Source: JAVBJV01 sp031546815 (lineage in GTDB: Bacteria; Pseudomonadota; Alphaproteobacteria; Acetobacterales; Acetobacteraceae). From it: 64,000 nucleotides of DNA. Position numbers and translations under genes: made by a program. The DNA lies in the NCBI GenBank assembly GCA_031546815.1, contig JAVBJV010000011.1:1-64000 (forward strand). Direction: 5' to 3'. Below are positions 45,134-54,418 of the stretch, piece after piece (the first letter of the stretch is position 1; each line of letters starts with the position of its first letter). The notes below the pieces were generated by a model. It saw nothing but the letters and a program-made list of their open reading frames with translations, was not told the DNA's origin and did not search any database.

Positions 45134-46921
45134 TTAGTCCGCTTTGACTTTCGGCGGCATCGCCAGTGCCAGATGCAGTTCCTTCAACCGTGCGGCCGAA
45201 ATGGGTGCCGGAGCCTGCATCATCAGATCCTCGCCCTGCTGGTTCAGCGGGAACAGGATCACTTCGCGGATGTTCGGCTCGTCGGCCAGCAACATCACGA
45301 TGCGGTCGATGCCGGGGGCCGAGCCACCATGCGGCGACGCGCCGTAACGGAACGCATTCAGCATGCCGCCGAAACGTGCTTCCACTTCGGACGCCGGATA
45401 GCCCGCAATCTCGAATGCGCGGATCATGATCTCGGGCTTGTGATTGCGGATCGCGCCCGAGGACAGTTCGATCCCGTTGCACACGATGTCGTACTGATAC
45501 GCCTTAATGGTCAGCGGATCCTGCGTGTTCAGCGCTTCCATCCCGCCCTGCGGCATGCTGAACGGGTTGTGGCTGAAATCGATCTGGCCGGTTTCCTCGT
45601 TCAGTTCATACATCGGGAAATCGGTGATCCAGCAGAAACGGAATTCGCCCACTTCAATCAGGTCGAGGTCCTGCGCGACGCGCGTGCGCACGCGGCCTGC
45701 GAACTTCGGCGCTTCGTCTTTCTTGCCCGCGGCGAAGAACACCGCATCGCCGGTCTTCAGGCCGCACGCCGTGCGGATTGCTTCCACGCGGTCGGCTTCC
45801 AGGTTCTTGGCGATCGGGCCTTTGGCGCCATCGGTATCGAACGCGATATAGCCCAGACCGCCCGCACCTTCTTCACGCGCCCATTCGTTCAGCTTGTCGA
45901 AGAAGCCGCGCGGCTTGCCCGCCGCACCCGGCGCCGGAATGGCGCGCACAATGCCGCCGCCCGCCACGATCTTCGCGAACAGACCGAAGCCCGAGCCTGC
46001 AAACTGTGCCGACACATCGGTAATCTTCAGCGGGTTGCGCAGGTCGGGCTTGTCCGAGCCATATTCCAGCATCGACATATCATACGGAATGCGCGGGAAT
46101 GGCGGCTTTGTCACCGCGCGCCCGTTCGAGAATTCCTCGAACACGCTCGCCATCACGGGTTCCAGCGTGTTGAACACGTCTTCCTGGGTGACGAAGCTCA
46201 TCTCGAAGTCGAGCTGATAGAATTCACCCGGCGAGCGGTCGGCGCGCGAGGATTCGTCACGGAAGCACGGGGCGATCTGGAAATACCGGTCCAGCCCCGC
46301 CACCATTGCCAGCTGCTTGAACTGCTGCGGCGCCTGCGGCAGTGCGTAGAACTTGCCCGGATGCAGACGCGCCGGGACCAGGAAGTCGCGCGCCCCTTCG
46401 GGCGAGGACGCGGTCAGGATCGGCGTCTGGAATTCGGTGAAGCCCGCATCGATCATCCGGCGGCGGAACGAATTGATCACCCCCGAACGCAGCTTCAGGT
46501 TGCGCTGCATCTTGTCGCGGCGCAGGTCGATGTAGCGGTATTTCAGGCGGATCTCGTCGGGGAAATCCTGATCGCCGGCCACCTGCATCGGCAGCACCTC
46601 GGCCAGACTTTCCACCACCATCTCGGCGGCCTGCACCTCGACCTCGCCGGTCGGCAGCTTGGGGTTCACAGTGCCCGCCATGCGCGCCACGACCTTGCCG
46701 GTCACGGTGATCACGCTCTCCACCCGCACATCCGTTGCGGTGTTGAACAGGTCCGTCCCGGCGGCGAAGACAATCTGTGTCAGCCCGTAATGGTCGCGCA
46801 GATCGATGAACAGCAGCCCCCCGTGGTCGCGCTTGCTGTGCACCCAGCCGGACAGGCGAACGGTGGAATCGGCGTCACTCGCGCGGAGCTGGCCGCAGGT
46901 ATGGGAGCGATAGGCGTGCAT
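45134..46921 (-). CDS. aspS: aspartate--tRNA(Asp/Asn) ligase
   Basis: 595 residues. The N-terminal OB-fold anticodon domain (VRLSGWVHSKRDHGGLLFIDLRDHYG) is followed by the class II core: motif 2 in FYALPQAPQQFKQL and CFRDESSRADRSPGEFYQLD, a bacterial-type insertion (GAD domain, about 310-420) and motif 3 in GIDRIVMLLADEPNIREVI. Alphaproteobacteria without asparaginyl-tRNA synthetase use a non-discriminating form; that is not decided here. The start at 46921 (MHAYRSHTCG) follows AGAGG. Divergent from rnd. Confidence 0.97.
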   Translation of the reverse strand: MHAYRSHTCGQLRASDADSTVRLSGWVHSKRDHGGLLFIDLRDHYGLTQIVFAAGTDLFNTATDVRVESVITVTGKVVARMAGTVNPKLPTGEVEVQAAEMVVESLAEVLPMQVAGDQDFPDEIRLKYRYIDLRRDKMQRNLKLRSGVINSFRRRMIDAGFTEFQTPILTASSPEGARDFLVPARLHPGKFYALPQAPQQFKQLAMVAGLDRYFQIAPCFRDESSRADRSPGEFYQLDFEMSFVTQEDVFNTLEPVMASVFEEFSNGRAVTKPPFPRIPYDMSMLEYGSDKPDLRNPLKITDVSAQFAGSGFGLFAKIVAGGGIVRAIPAPGAAGKPRGFFDKLNEWAREEGAGGLGYIAFDTDGAKGPIAKNLEADRVEAIRTACGLKTGDAVFFAAGKKDEAPKFAGRVRTRVAQDLDLIEVGEFRFCWITDFPMYELNEETGQIDFSHNPFSMPQGGMEALNTQDPLTIKAYQYDIVCNGIELSSGAIRNHKPEIMIRAFEIAGYPASEVEARFGGMLNAFRYGASPHGGSAPGIDRIVMLLADEPNIREVILFPLNQQGEDLMMQAPAPISAARLKELHLALAMPPKVKAD

Positions 46922-47020
46922 GGAGAAACTGCCTCTGAAGATCGGAACAACGGAATATGCAAGGAAGCCATGCACCCCCCTGCTGTCAAGCGCCACAGTT
47001 CCGTGTAGAAGCCTTTTCCC

Positions 47021-48202
47021 ATGCGTAAACCAAAGCACCCAGACTATCCCGCCCCCGTTTTCGTCACCTCGACCGCCGAGCTGGAGGCCGCGTGCCTCAG
47101 GCTGCGGGCCGAGAAATTCGTCACGGTTGACACAGAATTCATGCGGGAACGCACGTATTGGCCGGAACTGTGCATCGTCCAGCTGGGCGGCACGGCGGAT
47201 ACCATCGTGCTCGACGCGCAGGCCGAGGGGCTGGATCTGGCCCCGCTGGGCGCGCTGCTGGCCGACCCGGCGGTAACCAAGGTATTCCATGCCGCGCGGC
47301 AGGATATCGAGATTTTCCTGCTGAAGTTCGGCGAAGTCCCCACCGCGCTGTTCGACACCCAGATCGCCGCCATGGTCGCGGGCTTCGGCGATCAGGCGAG
47401 CTATGCCGAACTGGTTGCCTCGCTGGCTGGCGGACAGATCGACAAGGCGCACCGCTTCAGCGACTGGTCGGCCCGGCCGCTATCGCCCGCGCAGATCACC
47501 TATGCCGCGGCGGACGTCACGCATCTGCGGGTGGTCTATGAACGCCTGGTCGCCAAGCTGGAAAAAGAAGGCCGTCTGGCCTGGGTGGCCGAGGAAATGG
47601 CCGTCCTCGCCAGACCCGAGACATACCGCACCGACCCGGAAACAGTGTGGGAGCGCCTGAAGCCGCGCAGCAACAACCGGAAATTCCTCGGCATGGTGCA
47701 GGCGCTGGCCGCCTGGCGCGAGCGCGAGGCGCAGCGTGTGAACATCCCCCGCCAGCGCCTGGTGAAGGACGAAACGCTGCTGGAGATTGCCGCCACCACC
47801 CCGACCGACGCTGAATCATTGGCCCGCGCCCGCGGCATCACGCGTGGTTTCGCCGAGGGGAAAAGCGGTGTCTCGCTGCTGGCCACGATTGCCGAGGCGC
47901 AGAAGCGCCCCGAGGAAGATCTGCCCACCGCCAGCCGCGAACGCGACGGCCCGCGCCCGTCCCCGGCGCTGATTGCGCTGCTGAAGGTGCTGTTGGCGGC
48001 GAAGTGCGAACAGCACGATGTCGCCCCGAAGCTGATTGCCAATTCCGACGACCTCGACCGTCTGGCAACCGAGGACGAGCCCGACATCCAGTCCCTGCAC
48101 GGCTGGCGCCGCGATGTGTTCGGCAACGACGCACTGGCGCTGAAAAACGGCAAGCTGGCGCTGGGTGTGGATGGGCGAAAAGTAAAACTGATCGCCGGCT
48201 GA
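47021..48202 (+). CDS. rnd: ribonuclease D
   Basis: 393 residues. The DEDD exonuclease domain shows FVTVDTEFMRERTYWPELCIVQ (Exo I, D-x-E), VFHAARQDIEIFLLKFG (Exo II) and the late ITYAAADVTHLRVVYERL (Exo III, Y-x3-D). Two HRDC-type helical domains follow (from about residue 215). It trims the 3' ends of tRNA precursors and other small RNAs. The ATG at 47021 is the normal start though no good ribosome site precedes it. Divergent from aspS. Confidence 0.96.
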   Translation: MRKPKHPDYPAPVFVTSTAELEAACLRLRAEKFVTVDTEFMRERTYWPELCIVQLGGTADTIVLDAQAEGLDLAPLGALLADPAVTKVFHAARQDIEIFLLKFGEVPTALFDTQIAAMVAGFGDQASYAELVASLAGGQIDKAHRFSDWSARPLSPAQITYAAADVTHLRVVYERLVAKLEKEGRLAWVAEEMAVLARPETYRTDPETVWERLKPRSNNRKFLGMVQALAAWREREAQRVNIPRQRLVKDETLLEIAATTPTDAESLARARGITRGFAEGKSGVSLLATIAEAQKRPEEDLPTASRERDGPRPSPALIALLKVLLAAKCEQHDVAPKLIANSDDLDRLATEDEPDIQSLHGWRRDVFGNDALALKNGKLALGVDGRKVKLIAG

Positions 48203-48203
48203 G

Positions 48204-48401
48204 ATGAGTGCGGCGCCGCCGGCGCGCTTCGTCGCTTACGAGGCGGCGCTGGGGCGGCGCATACACCAGCGCGGCAAATGGTCGGCATGGGCTTACGAAT
48301 TCGTGCGCTTCGGGATGAAACAGGCCTGGGCATGCCTGTTCGGCAGGCTGATGGTGGCGTCTGTGGCAGTGATCAACAGGCCGAAAACACAGCTTACGTG
48401 A
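48204..48401 (+). pseudogene. N-terminal remnant of a DUF817 membrane protein
   Basis: 65 residues. ARFVAYEAALGRRIHQRGKWSAWAYEFVRFGMKQAWACLFGRLMVA resembles the start of DUF817 membrane proteins (the F-G-x-K-Q-A-W-A-C-L-F-G stretch), which normally run on for some 200 more residues and several transmembrane segments. Here similarity ends near 48355 and a stop follows after an unrelated tail. It begins one base after the rnd stop, so it may still be transcribed. The family call is from memory of the motif. A deletion is the simplest explanation. Confidence 0.55.
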
Positions 48402-48912
48402 AGACAAAATCCCGCTGCCTCTGAAGCTCGGCCTGCAATGCCCCCTCGGCGGCGGCAATGTCCGGGTTATCGGCAAACTGTATCCGGTAGTCATGCCGGT
48501 TCAGAACCCATTCAACGCAGGCGGCAACCTTCTTCGGTGTTGGGCGTATTGCCACTGCCATCATCGCCTCGGTGGCCGCCATCAGGTCGATGGCTCCCTG
48601 ATGCAGATCGTCTGTATCGTGATTGGCCTGCTCCCAGTCGGCAGCCAGCAACTCCGCCAGATCCAACCTGGCATCTTTGCCGATGTAACGACCGGCGGAT
48701 GCGTGCTGCACAGCATGCATCATACGCAACACAACATTCGCACCAATTTTTTCGCGCAGGAACTCAATCACAGCGTCCTCCTGCACGGCGCGCCCCATAA
48801 CGTCGCCCAGAAAGCGCAGCACAGCATCGCGCGGTTTCCCGGCCAGATGTTCTTTCTCCAGCCATGCCAGGTGCGCAAGAATATCGGGGCCGCTATCCAT
48901 CGGCTCAGTCAC
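48394..48912 (-). CDS. hypothetical protein downstream of ppx
   Basis: 172 residues, largely helical, no signal peptide. Blocks: ILAHLAWLEKEHLAGKPRDAVLRFLGDVMGR, AVIEFLREKIGANVVLRMMHAVQHAS, DDLHQGAIDLMAATEAMMAVAIRP and KKVAACVEWVLNRHDYRIQFADNP. Similar proteins exist in alphaproteobacteria (perhaps the DUF6931 group), without function. The GTG at 48912 has GAGG nine bases upstream and overlaps the ppx stop, implying coupling; an ATG at 48900 is the alternative. Its 3' end overlaps the DUF817 remnant. Confidence 0.7.
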   Translation of the reverse strand: MTEPMDSGPDILAHLAWLEKEHLAGKPRDAVLRFLGDVMGRAVQEDAVIEFLREKIGANVVLRMMHAVQHASAGRYIGKDARLDLAELLAADWEQANHDTDDLHQGAIDLMAATEAMMAVAIRPTPKKVAACVEWVLNRHDYRIQFADNPDIAAAEGALQAELQRQRDFVFT

Positions 48913-50404
48913 GCTGCGTAACCTCGACCCGTGCCTCGAGTGCCATTTCCTCGGACAGACGTTCCAGACGGCGCGTCACACTTTCGCCCGCGAATACGCC
49001 AGAACCTTCGGCCAGTTTCAGGATCAGCTTGTTGCCGCGCAGGGCCAGCGATGTTTCGGCCAGCAGATCCGGTGTGCCTGCCGATAACGTGTAGGCCAGA
49101 CGCAATGCGACCCCCAGCGATTCAGCTCGCGCGGCGTCGTTCACGTCCAGCAGCATGCGCACGGTCTGCAACCACGGCGCATCCAGCGGCGCGTCGTAAC
49201 GCAGCGCCAGAACCAGCCCCAGAAACGCGCGCGCATGATGGTCGAGGCAAATCCCCGGCTGGCGCAGAACGCGCAGATAGGACTGCTCCGCCCGATATTC
49301 CGGATGTTCGTGACTGCCGATATCCGACATCCAACACGCGGCTTCGCGCAGGCGGCGCTGCTCGTGGTCCTCGTCCGGAAACAGCGGCGATGTCCATGCG
49401 AACAAGGCCGGCGGTAGCGACGGATCGCGCCCGAACTGCGCGGCGAATTCCTGCCCTGCAGCAATCATCGGGTCCAGCAAGCGCTTTTCGGCCGGCAGGC
49501 GCGCCATGTACCAGCCTTCGCGCAGACCATTGGCAGAAAATACCACACGCCGCGCATCCGTCACCCGCAGCAGACGCCGCAGCACCGCGGTTGCGAATGG
49601 CAGATCCTCGGACCGGCGTTTCGGGATGCCGGGAATACGGTCGAGCGAGCGGCGCGTTGCATTGCCGATCACCTCGCACAGGTCGCGCGCCTGTTCGGCA
49701 TTCAGCGTATAGTGATGCACCAGATGCAGCGGATAGCCGGTCTGCGCGATATGCACGCGCGCCAGCGCACGCCATGCCCCGCCCACCAGATACAGATCCC
49801 CACCGCCGGTTTTCTTCAGCCACGGGATCGGTGCCAGTGTTTCCTGCACAATATCGCGCGCCTTCGCCTGACTGCCGCCCGACTGTTCGGACAGTCGGAT
49901 CACGCCCAGCTTCAGCGACACGTTTTCGTGCACACCACCATCGCGCACGCGCACCAGTTCCAGCGAACCACCGCCGATATCGGCCAGAATTCCATCCGCC
50001 GCAGGAATGCCGCACAGCAGACCCTCGGCCGAAGATTTTGCCTCGAACTCGCCCGACAACACACGGATCGCCACACCGGGCAGGCGTTTTTCAATCTCGG
50101 TCACAAAGGCCGCGCCGTTGGTGGCGTCGCGCACAGCGGCGGTGGCCAGAATTTCGAACTCCAGCGCCCCCATCGCGCGCGCGATGGCGTGGTAACGCAC
50201 CAGCACTTTCAGCGCATCGGCCACGCCGTCTTCGTTCAGCTTGCCGCTGCCCTGCATCCCCTTGCCCAGACGCAGCACGGCCTTCTCGTTGAAGATCGTG
50301 GTCGGGTTGCGCGACAGACCTTCGAACACCACCAGACGCACGGAGTTCGACCCAAGATCGACCACGGCATAGCGCGGCTTGGCAGGCGGCGGCTTATAGG
50401 GCAT
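48905..50404 (-). CDS. ppx: exopolyphosphatase (Ppx/GppA family)
   Basis: 499 residues. The ASKHA ATPase-like fold gives AVVDLGSNSVRLVVFEG at the start, ATAAVRDATNGAAFV, the catalytic Glu region VLSGEFEAKSSAEG (normally SGxEEA) and ILADIGGGSLELVRV. A C-terminal HD-like helical region follows (from about 310). It cleaves polyphosphate from the chain end, or pppGpp for GppA. The motif EFEAKSSAEG shows Glu-Phe-Glu rather than Glu-Glu. It follows ppk by 27 bases, the usual polyphosphate pair. Confidence 0.93.
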   Translation of the reverse strand: MPYKPPPAKPRYAVVDLGSNSVRLVVFEGLSRNPTTIFNEKAVLRLGKGMQGSGKLNEDGVADALKVLVRYHAIARAMGALEFEILATAAVRDATNGAAFVTEIEKRLPGVAIRVLSGEFEAKSSAEGLLCGIPAADGILADIGGGSLELVRVRDGGVHENVSLKLGVIRLSEQSGGSQAKARDIVQETLAPIPWLKKTGGGDLYLVGGAWRALARVHIAQTGYPLHLVHHYTLNAEQARDLCEVIGNATRRSLDRIPGIPKRRSEDLPFATAVLRRLLRVTDARRVVFSANGLREGWYMARLPAEKRLLDPMIAAGQEFAAQFGRDPSLPPALFAWTSPLFPDEDHEQRRLREAACWMSDIGSHEHPEYRAEQSYLRVLRQPGICLDHHARAFLGLVLALRYDAPLDAPWLQTVRMLLDVNDAARAESLGVALRLAYTLSAGTPDLLAETSLALRGNKLILKLAEGSGVFAGESVTRRLERLSEEMALEARVEVTQRD

Positions 50405-50431
50405 CGGCTTGTCGTCCTGTGTGGTTCTCGT

Positions 50432-52585
50432 TCAGTCCTGAGTCACGCGATCCTGGCGTTCTTTCTCTTCCCGCGGGCCATGCAACGCACTGCCGCGCCC
50501 CGAGAGCGACGGGTTGGTCATGAAATACTCGTGCGCCGAAAACCGCGTCTTGCCCGGCTTCACCCGCCGGTAGGATCCATCCGGCAGCAGATCCCACGAC
50601 TGCGCGTTGTCCTTCAGGTTGACCATCATGATCTGGTCGAGGATCTGCGCATGCACGGTGGGGTTATGGATCGGCACCAGAGTTTCCACGCGCCAGTCCA
50701 TGTTGCGCGCCATCCAGTCGGCACTGCTGATGTAAACGCGCGCGTTACGATGCGGCAGCTTGTGACCGTTGCCAAAAGCACAGATGCGGCTGTGTTCCAG
50801 AAAACGCCCGACCAGCGATTTGACGTGGATGTTCTCGGACAGGCCCGGCACACCGGGACGCAGGCAACAGATGCCGCGCACCACGCATTCGATCTTCACG
50901 CCCGCCTGACTGGCACGATACAGCGCGTCTATCAGTTCCTCGTCCACCATCGAATTCATCTTCAGCCAGATGCCGCTGGGCTTTCCGGCACGCGCGAAAC
51001 CCTCCTCGCGCTGGATCAGTTCCAGCAGGGCGGGACGAATGGTCAGCGGGCTGAATGCCAGCGCGTCCATGCGTTCGGGGCGGGCATAGCCGGTCATGTA
51101 ATTGAACAGCCGCGCCGCATCGCGCGTCAGATCTGGATCGCAGGTGAAGAACGACAGGTCGGTGTAGATGCGCGCCGTGATCGGGTGATAATTTCCGGTG
51201 CCGAAATGCGCGTAAGTGCGCATCATCGTGCCTTCGCGCCGCACCACCAGCGACAGTTTTGCATGCGTCTTCAGTTCAACGAACCCGTACACCACCTGCA
51301 CGCCTGCCGCTTCCAGACGACGGGCCAGACCGATGTTGATCTCCTCGTCGAAGCGAGCTTTCAGTTCGACCATCGCGGTGACGCTTTTGCCAGCCTCGGC
51401 CGCTTCGATCAGCGCGCGCACGATGGGGCTATCGCGCGTGGTGCGATACAGCGTCTGCTTGATCGCCACCACGTTCGGATCGGCGGTCGCCTGACGCAGG
51501 AACTGCACCACCACGTCGAAGCTTTCAAACGGGTGGTGCACGACGATATCCTTCGTGCGGATCGCGGCGAAACAGTCGCCGCCGAAATCGCGGATGCGTT
51601 CGGGAAAACGCGGCGTGTAGGGCGGGAATTGCAGGTCGGGACGGTCGTCCACGATCAACTGCTTCAGGTCCGCCGCACCCAGCGCGCCATCGACGACAAA
51701 GATCTCGTCATGCGGCACGTCGAGCTCGTCCGACACAAACGCCTTCAGATCGTCGGGCATGTCGCGGTTTAACGTCAGGTGGATCGGGCGGCCGCGGCGG
51801 CGGCGCTTCAGCGCGGTCTCGTACGAACGCACCAGATCCTCGGCCTCGTCCTCGAACTCGACGTCGGTGTCGCGGATCAGGCGGAACATGCCGTGCCCGG
51901 TGAGGAAGTAACCGGGGAACAGACGATCCAGAAACAGGATCACCAGATTTTCCAGCATCACGAACCGGATCGGCCCGCCGGGTTCGGACGGCAGGCGCAC
52001 GAAACGTTCGGTCTGCGCGGGCAGCGGGATCAGCGCGCGCATGGCTGCACCATCCAGCTCGCGCACCAGACGCAGCACACAGACCAGCCCCATGTTCGGG
52101 ATAAACGGGAACGGGTGCGCCGGGTCGATCGCCAGCGGGGTCGCAACCGGGAACACGTGCTCCATGAACCACGCATCCAGCCAGCGACGATCCGCCGCCG
52201 TCAGGTCCGGGACCTCGCACACAATCAGCCCGGCATCGCGCAACTGGCTGCGCAGCGTGCGCCATGCCACCTGCTGGCCGTGGATCAGGCTGTGGGCCTG
52301 CGCGTGAATGGCGGCCAGCTGCTGCGCAGGCGTGCGGCCATCGGGCGACAGACGCGTGGGGCCACCGGCAAGCTGCTGGCCGATCAGCCCGGCCACACGC
52401 ACGGAATAAAATTCATCGAGGTTCGACGCGCTGATCGACACGAAGCGCAGGCGTTCCAGCAATGGGTAACGGCTGTTGTTCGCCTCTTCCAGCACACGCG
52501 TGTTGAAGGCCAGCCACGACAGTTCCCGATTGATAAACCGCTCGGGGTTATCCAGCGCGATGGGCGGAATGACTGGTTTATCCAT
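50432..52585 (-). CDS. ppk: polyphosphate kinase 1
   Basis: 717 residues. N-terminal domain FINRELSWLAFNTRVLEEANN, head domain, and two phospholipase-D-like catalytic halves. The autophosphorylated His is in TYAHFGTGNYH (about residue 460), and the second catalytic His is in VGRFLEHSRICAFGN (about 596). It makes polyphosphate from ATP at the inner membrane. The order hdaA-ppk-ppx on one strand is common in alphaproteobacteria. Confidence 0.98.
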   Translation of the reverse strand: MDKPVIPPIALDNPERFINRELSWLAFNTRVLEEANNSRYPLLERLRFVSISASNLDEFYSVRVAGLIGQQLAGGPTRLSPDGRTPAQQLAAIHAQAHSLIHGQQVAWRTLRSQLRDAGLIVCEVPDLTAADRRWLDAWFMEHVFPVATPLAIDPAHPFPFIPNMGLVCVLRLVRELDGAAMRALIPLPAQTERFVRLPSEPGGPIRFVMLENLVILFLDRLFPGYFLTGHGMFRLIRDTDVEFEDEAEDLVRSYETALKRRRRGRPIHLTLNRDMPDDLKAFVSDELDVPHDEIFVVDGALGAADLKQLIVDDRPDLQFPPYTPRFPERIRDFGGDCFAAIRTKDIVVHHPFESFDVVVQFLRQATADPNVVAIKQTLYRTTRDSPIVRALIEAAEAGKSVTAMVELKARFDEEINIGLARRLEAAGVQVVYGFVELKTHAKLSLVVRREGTMMRTYAHFGTGNYHPITARIYTDLSFFTCDPDLTRDAARLFNYMTGYARPERMDALAFSPLTIRPALLELIQREEGFARAGKPSGIWLKMNSMVDEELIDALYRASQAGVKIECVVRGICCLRPGVPGLSENIHVKSLVGRFLEHSRICAFGNGHKLPHRNARVYISSADWMARNMDWRVETLVPIHNPTVHAQILDQIMMVNLKDNAQSWDLLPDGSYRRVKPGKTRFSAHEYFMTNPSLSGRGSALHGPREEKERQDRVTQD

Positions 52586-52621
52586 GATCGCAGTGCCTTC
52601 AGGTCGATGAGGGAGCTTATC

Positions 52622-53299
52622 CTATTTCTCACCTTCCGGCGAGAGATCTTCAGCCAGATCGGCGAGTGCATCCACCGCCAGCGTGCGGGTGATCTTCCCG
52701 CCCGCCGCCATCGATGCACGGTCGAGCCGCGCCACCGCCTCGCGCAGGATGGCAACGTCGCGCGGCAGATGCAGCAGCACCCAGCTCTGCACATGCGCCG
52801 GGACCGACAGCTGCCGGTCGGACGCCAGCCGCACGAACAATGCCTGCAACAGCGCATCGTCCGGCACGCGCAGCCCCACGCCCAGCGCGGCACGCACGCG
52901 GCTGGTCAGATCGGGCAACGTCAGCGGCCACAGCATCGGGGCATCGCGGCCCGCCAGCAGCGTCGGGAAACCCTGTTCGGCATTGGCGTTCAGCAGATGA
53001 AACAGCGCCGCCTGATCGACCACCCGGTCCGCTTCGTCCACCGCCACCGGCCCGGCATCGGGCAAGCCGTGCAATGCGGCCCCCTGCACATAGCGCGCAT
53101 TGTTCTGCGCGACCCAGATGTGCAGCAGATGCGTCTTCCCTGCCCCCGCCGGACCATGCAGCACCAGCCGCCCCTGCGGCCATGCGGCGGGATCGGCCAG
53201 CAGTGCCAGCGCCTCGGCGTTCGAGGGGGCTTTCAGAAAATCCTCGCGCGCGAAGGATGGCGCATGCGGGAAAGGCAGGATGAACTGGTTCGGCGGCAT
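52622..53299 (-). CDS. hdaA: DnaA-related regulator Hda (HdaA)
   Basis: 225 residues. FILPFPHAPSFAREDFLKAPSNAEAL, Walker A in LVLHGPAGAGKTHLLHIW, Walker B-like VAVDEADRV, sensor region LTLPDLTSRVRAALGVGL and a C-terminal lid; the DnaA DNA-binding domain is absent. Hda with the DNA sliding clamp stimulates ATP hydrolysis by DnaA after initiation. Its ATG overlaps the permease stop (TAATG). Start MPPNQFILPF is the usual form with the clamp-binding QFxLPF motif at the very N-terminus. Confidence 0.94.
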   Translation of the reverse strand: MPPNQFILPFPHAPSFAREDFLKAPSNAEALALLADPAAWPQGRLVLHGPAGAGKTHLLHIWVAQNNARYVQGAALHGLPDAGPVAVDEADRVVDQAALFHLLNANAEQGFPTLLAGRDAPMLWPLTLPDLTSRVRAALGVGLRVPDDALLQALFVRLASDRQLSVPAHVQSWVLLHLPRDVAILREAVARLDRASMAAGGKITRTLAVDALADLAEDLSPEGEK

Positions 53300-54405
53300 T
53301 ATTCGGGTGGCGGGTCCAGATACAGCGGACTCATCAGATAGCGGCGCAGCCAGTACCGCGCGATCACCCCGATCGCCGCCGCCACCGGCACCGCCAGCAG
53401 CACACCGACAAACCCGAACAGCGCGCCGCCCGCGAACAGCGCGAAGATCACCCACACGGCGTGCAGCTCCACCCGGTCGCCCAGCAGATACGGGTAGATG
53501 ATGTAGCCTTCCACCAGATTGCCGAACATGAACACCGCGGCGATCAGCAGCACGCTGCTCCAGTCCGAGAACTGCACCATCGCCATGCCCACCGCGATCA
53601 GCGCGCCGGTAATGGTGCCGACATAGGGGATGAAACTGATCGCCCCAGCCGTCAGCCCCACGATCAGCCCGAGGTCCAGCCCAGCCGCCGACAGCGCGAT
53701 CGAGTAATAGATCGCCAGAATCAGACAGCACAGCGCCTGCCCGCGCAGCCATGCCGAAAGGATGCGGTCGATCTCGCGCGCCTGGGTGCGGACCACCGTG
53801 GCGTAGCGCAGCGGCAGCCAACCATCGACACGCAGCACCATCCCACCCCAGTCGCGCAGCAGATAGAATGCAACAACCGGTGTGATCACCATCAGCGTCA
53901 GCACGTTGAACAGCGCGATGCCGCTGCTGGCCAGCTGCGCCAGCGCACTGCCGATCAGCGAGAACACCGTGCTGACCTGCGAAGCCGCCAGTGCACGCAG
54001 GCGACTGTCCACGAATTCCTCGCCGAAGCGTTGCTGCAATCCCTGCAGGCCGTTGCGGATTGCATCGTTCAGAGCCGCCATATAGGTCGGCATACGCGAG
54101 ATCAGCAGCCACATCTGCGACAGGATCAGCGGATACAGCAGCAGCACGAAAATCAGCGTCATCGTGAGCAGCGCAACGATCAGCAGCGCCGCCGCCAGCC
54201 CGCGTGGCACGCCGAAGCGCGCCAGTTGCCGCGCCAGCGGGTCGAGGAAATACGCAATCGCCGCAGCCAGCACGAAGGGCAGCAGAATGCTCGAGAACAG
54301 ATGCAGCCCGACGCCCAGCCCCAGCAACACGCAGACGACCAGCGCCACACGCTGGTAATGCACCGCCGGGGGCCGTGGGTTATCCTGGGGTGGGGGCGAT
54401 AACAT
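53299..54405 (-). CDS. AI-2E family (PerM-like) transporter
   Basis: 368 residues with about eight transmembrane segments. Family blocks include LPFVLAAAIAYFLDPLARQLARFGVPRGLAAALLI at the N-terminus, and IGLTAGAISFIPYVGTITGALIAVGMA with the later GDRVELHAVWVIFALFAGGALFGFVGVLLAVPVAAAIGV. Members export AI-2 or act as Na+/H+ antiporters; substrate unknown here. MLSPPPQD at 54405 is taken as start; ATGs overlapping the upstream CDS by 35 bases are less likely. Coupled to hdaA. Confidence 0.9.
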   Translation of the reverse strand: MLSPPPQDNPRPPAVHYQRVALVVCVLLGLGVGLHLFSSILLPFVLAAAIAYFLDPLARQLARFGVPRGLAAALLIVALLTMTLIFVLLLYPLILSQMWLLISRMPTYMAALNDAIRNGLQGLQQRFGEEFVDSRLRALAASQVSTVFSLIGSALAQLASSGIALFNVLTLMVITPVVAFYLLRDWGGMVLRVDGWLPLRYATVVRTQAREIDRILSAWLRGQALCCLILAIYYSIALSAAGLDLGLIVGLTAGAISFIPYVGTITGALIAVGMAMVQFSDWSSVLLIAAVFMFGNLVEGYIIYPYLLGDRVELHAVWVIFALFAGGALFGFVGVLLAVPVAAAIGVIARYWLRRYLMSPLYLDPPPE

Positions 54406-54418
54406 CAGTGATAAAAGC

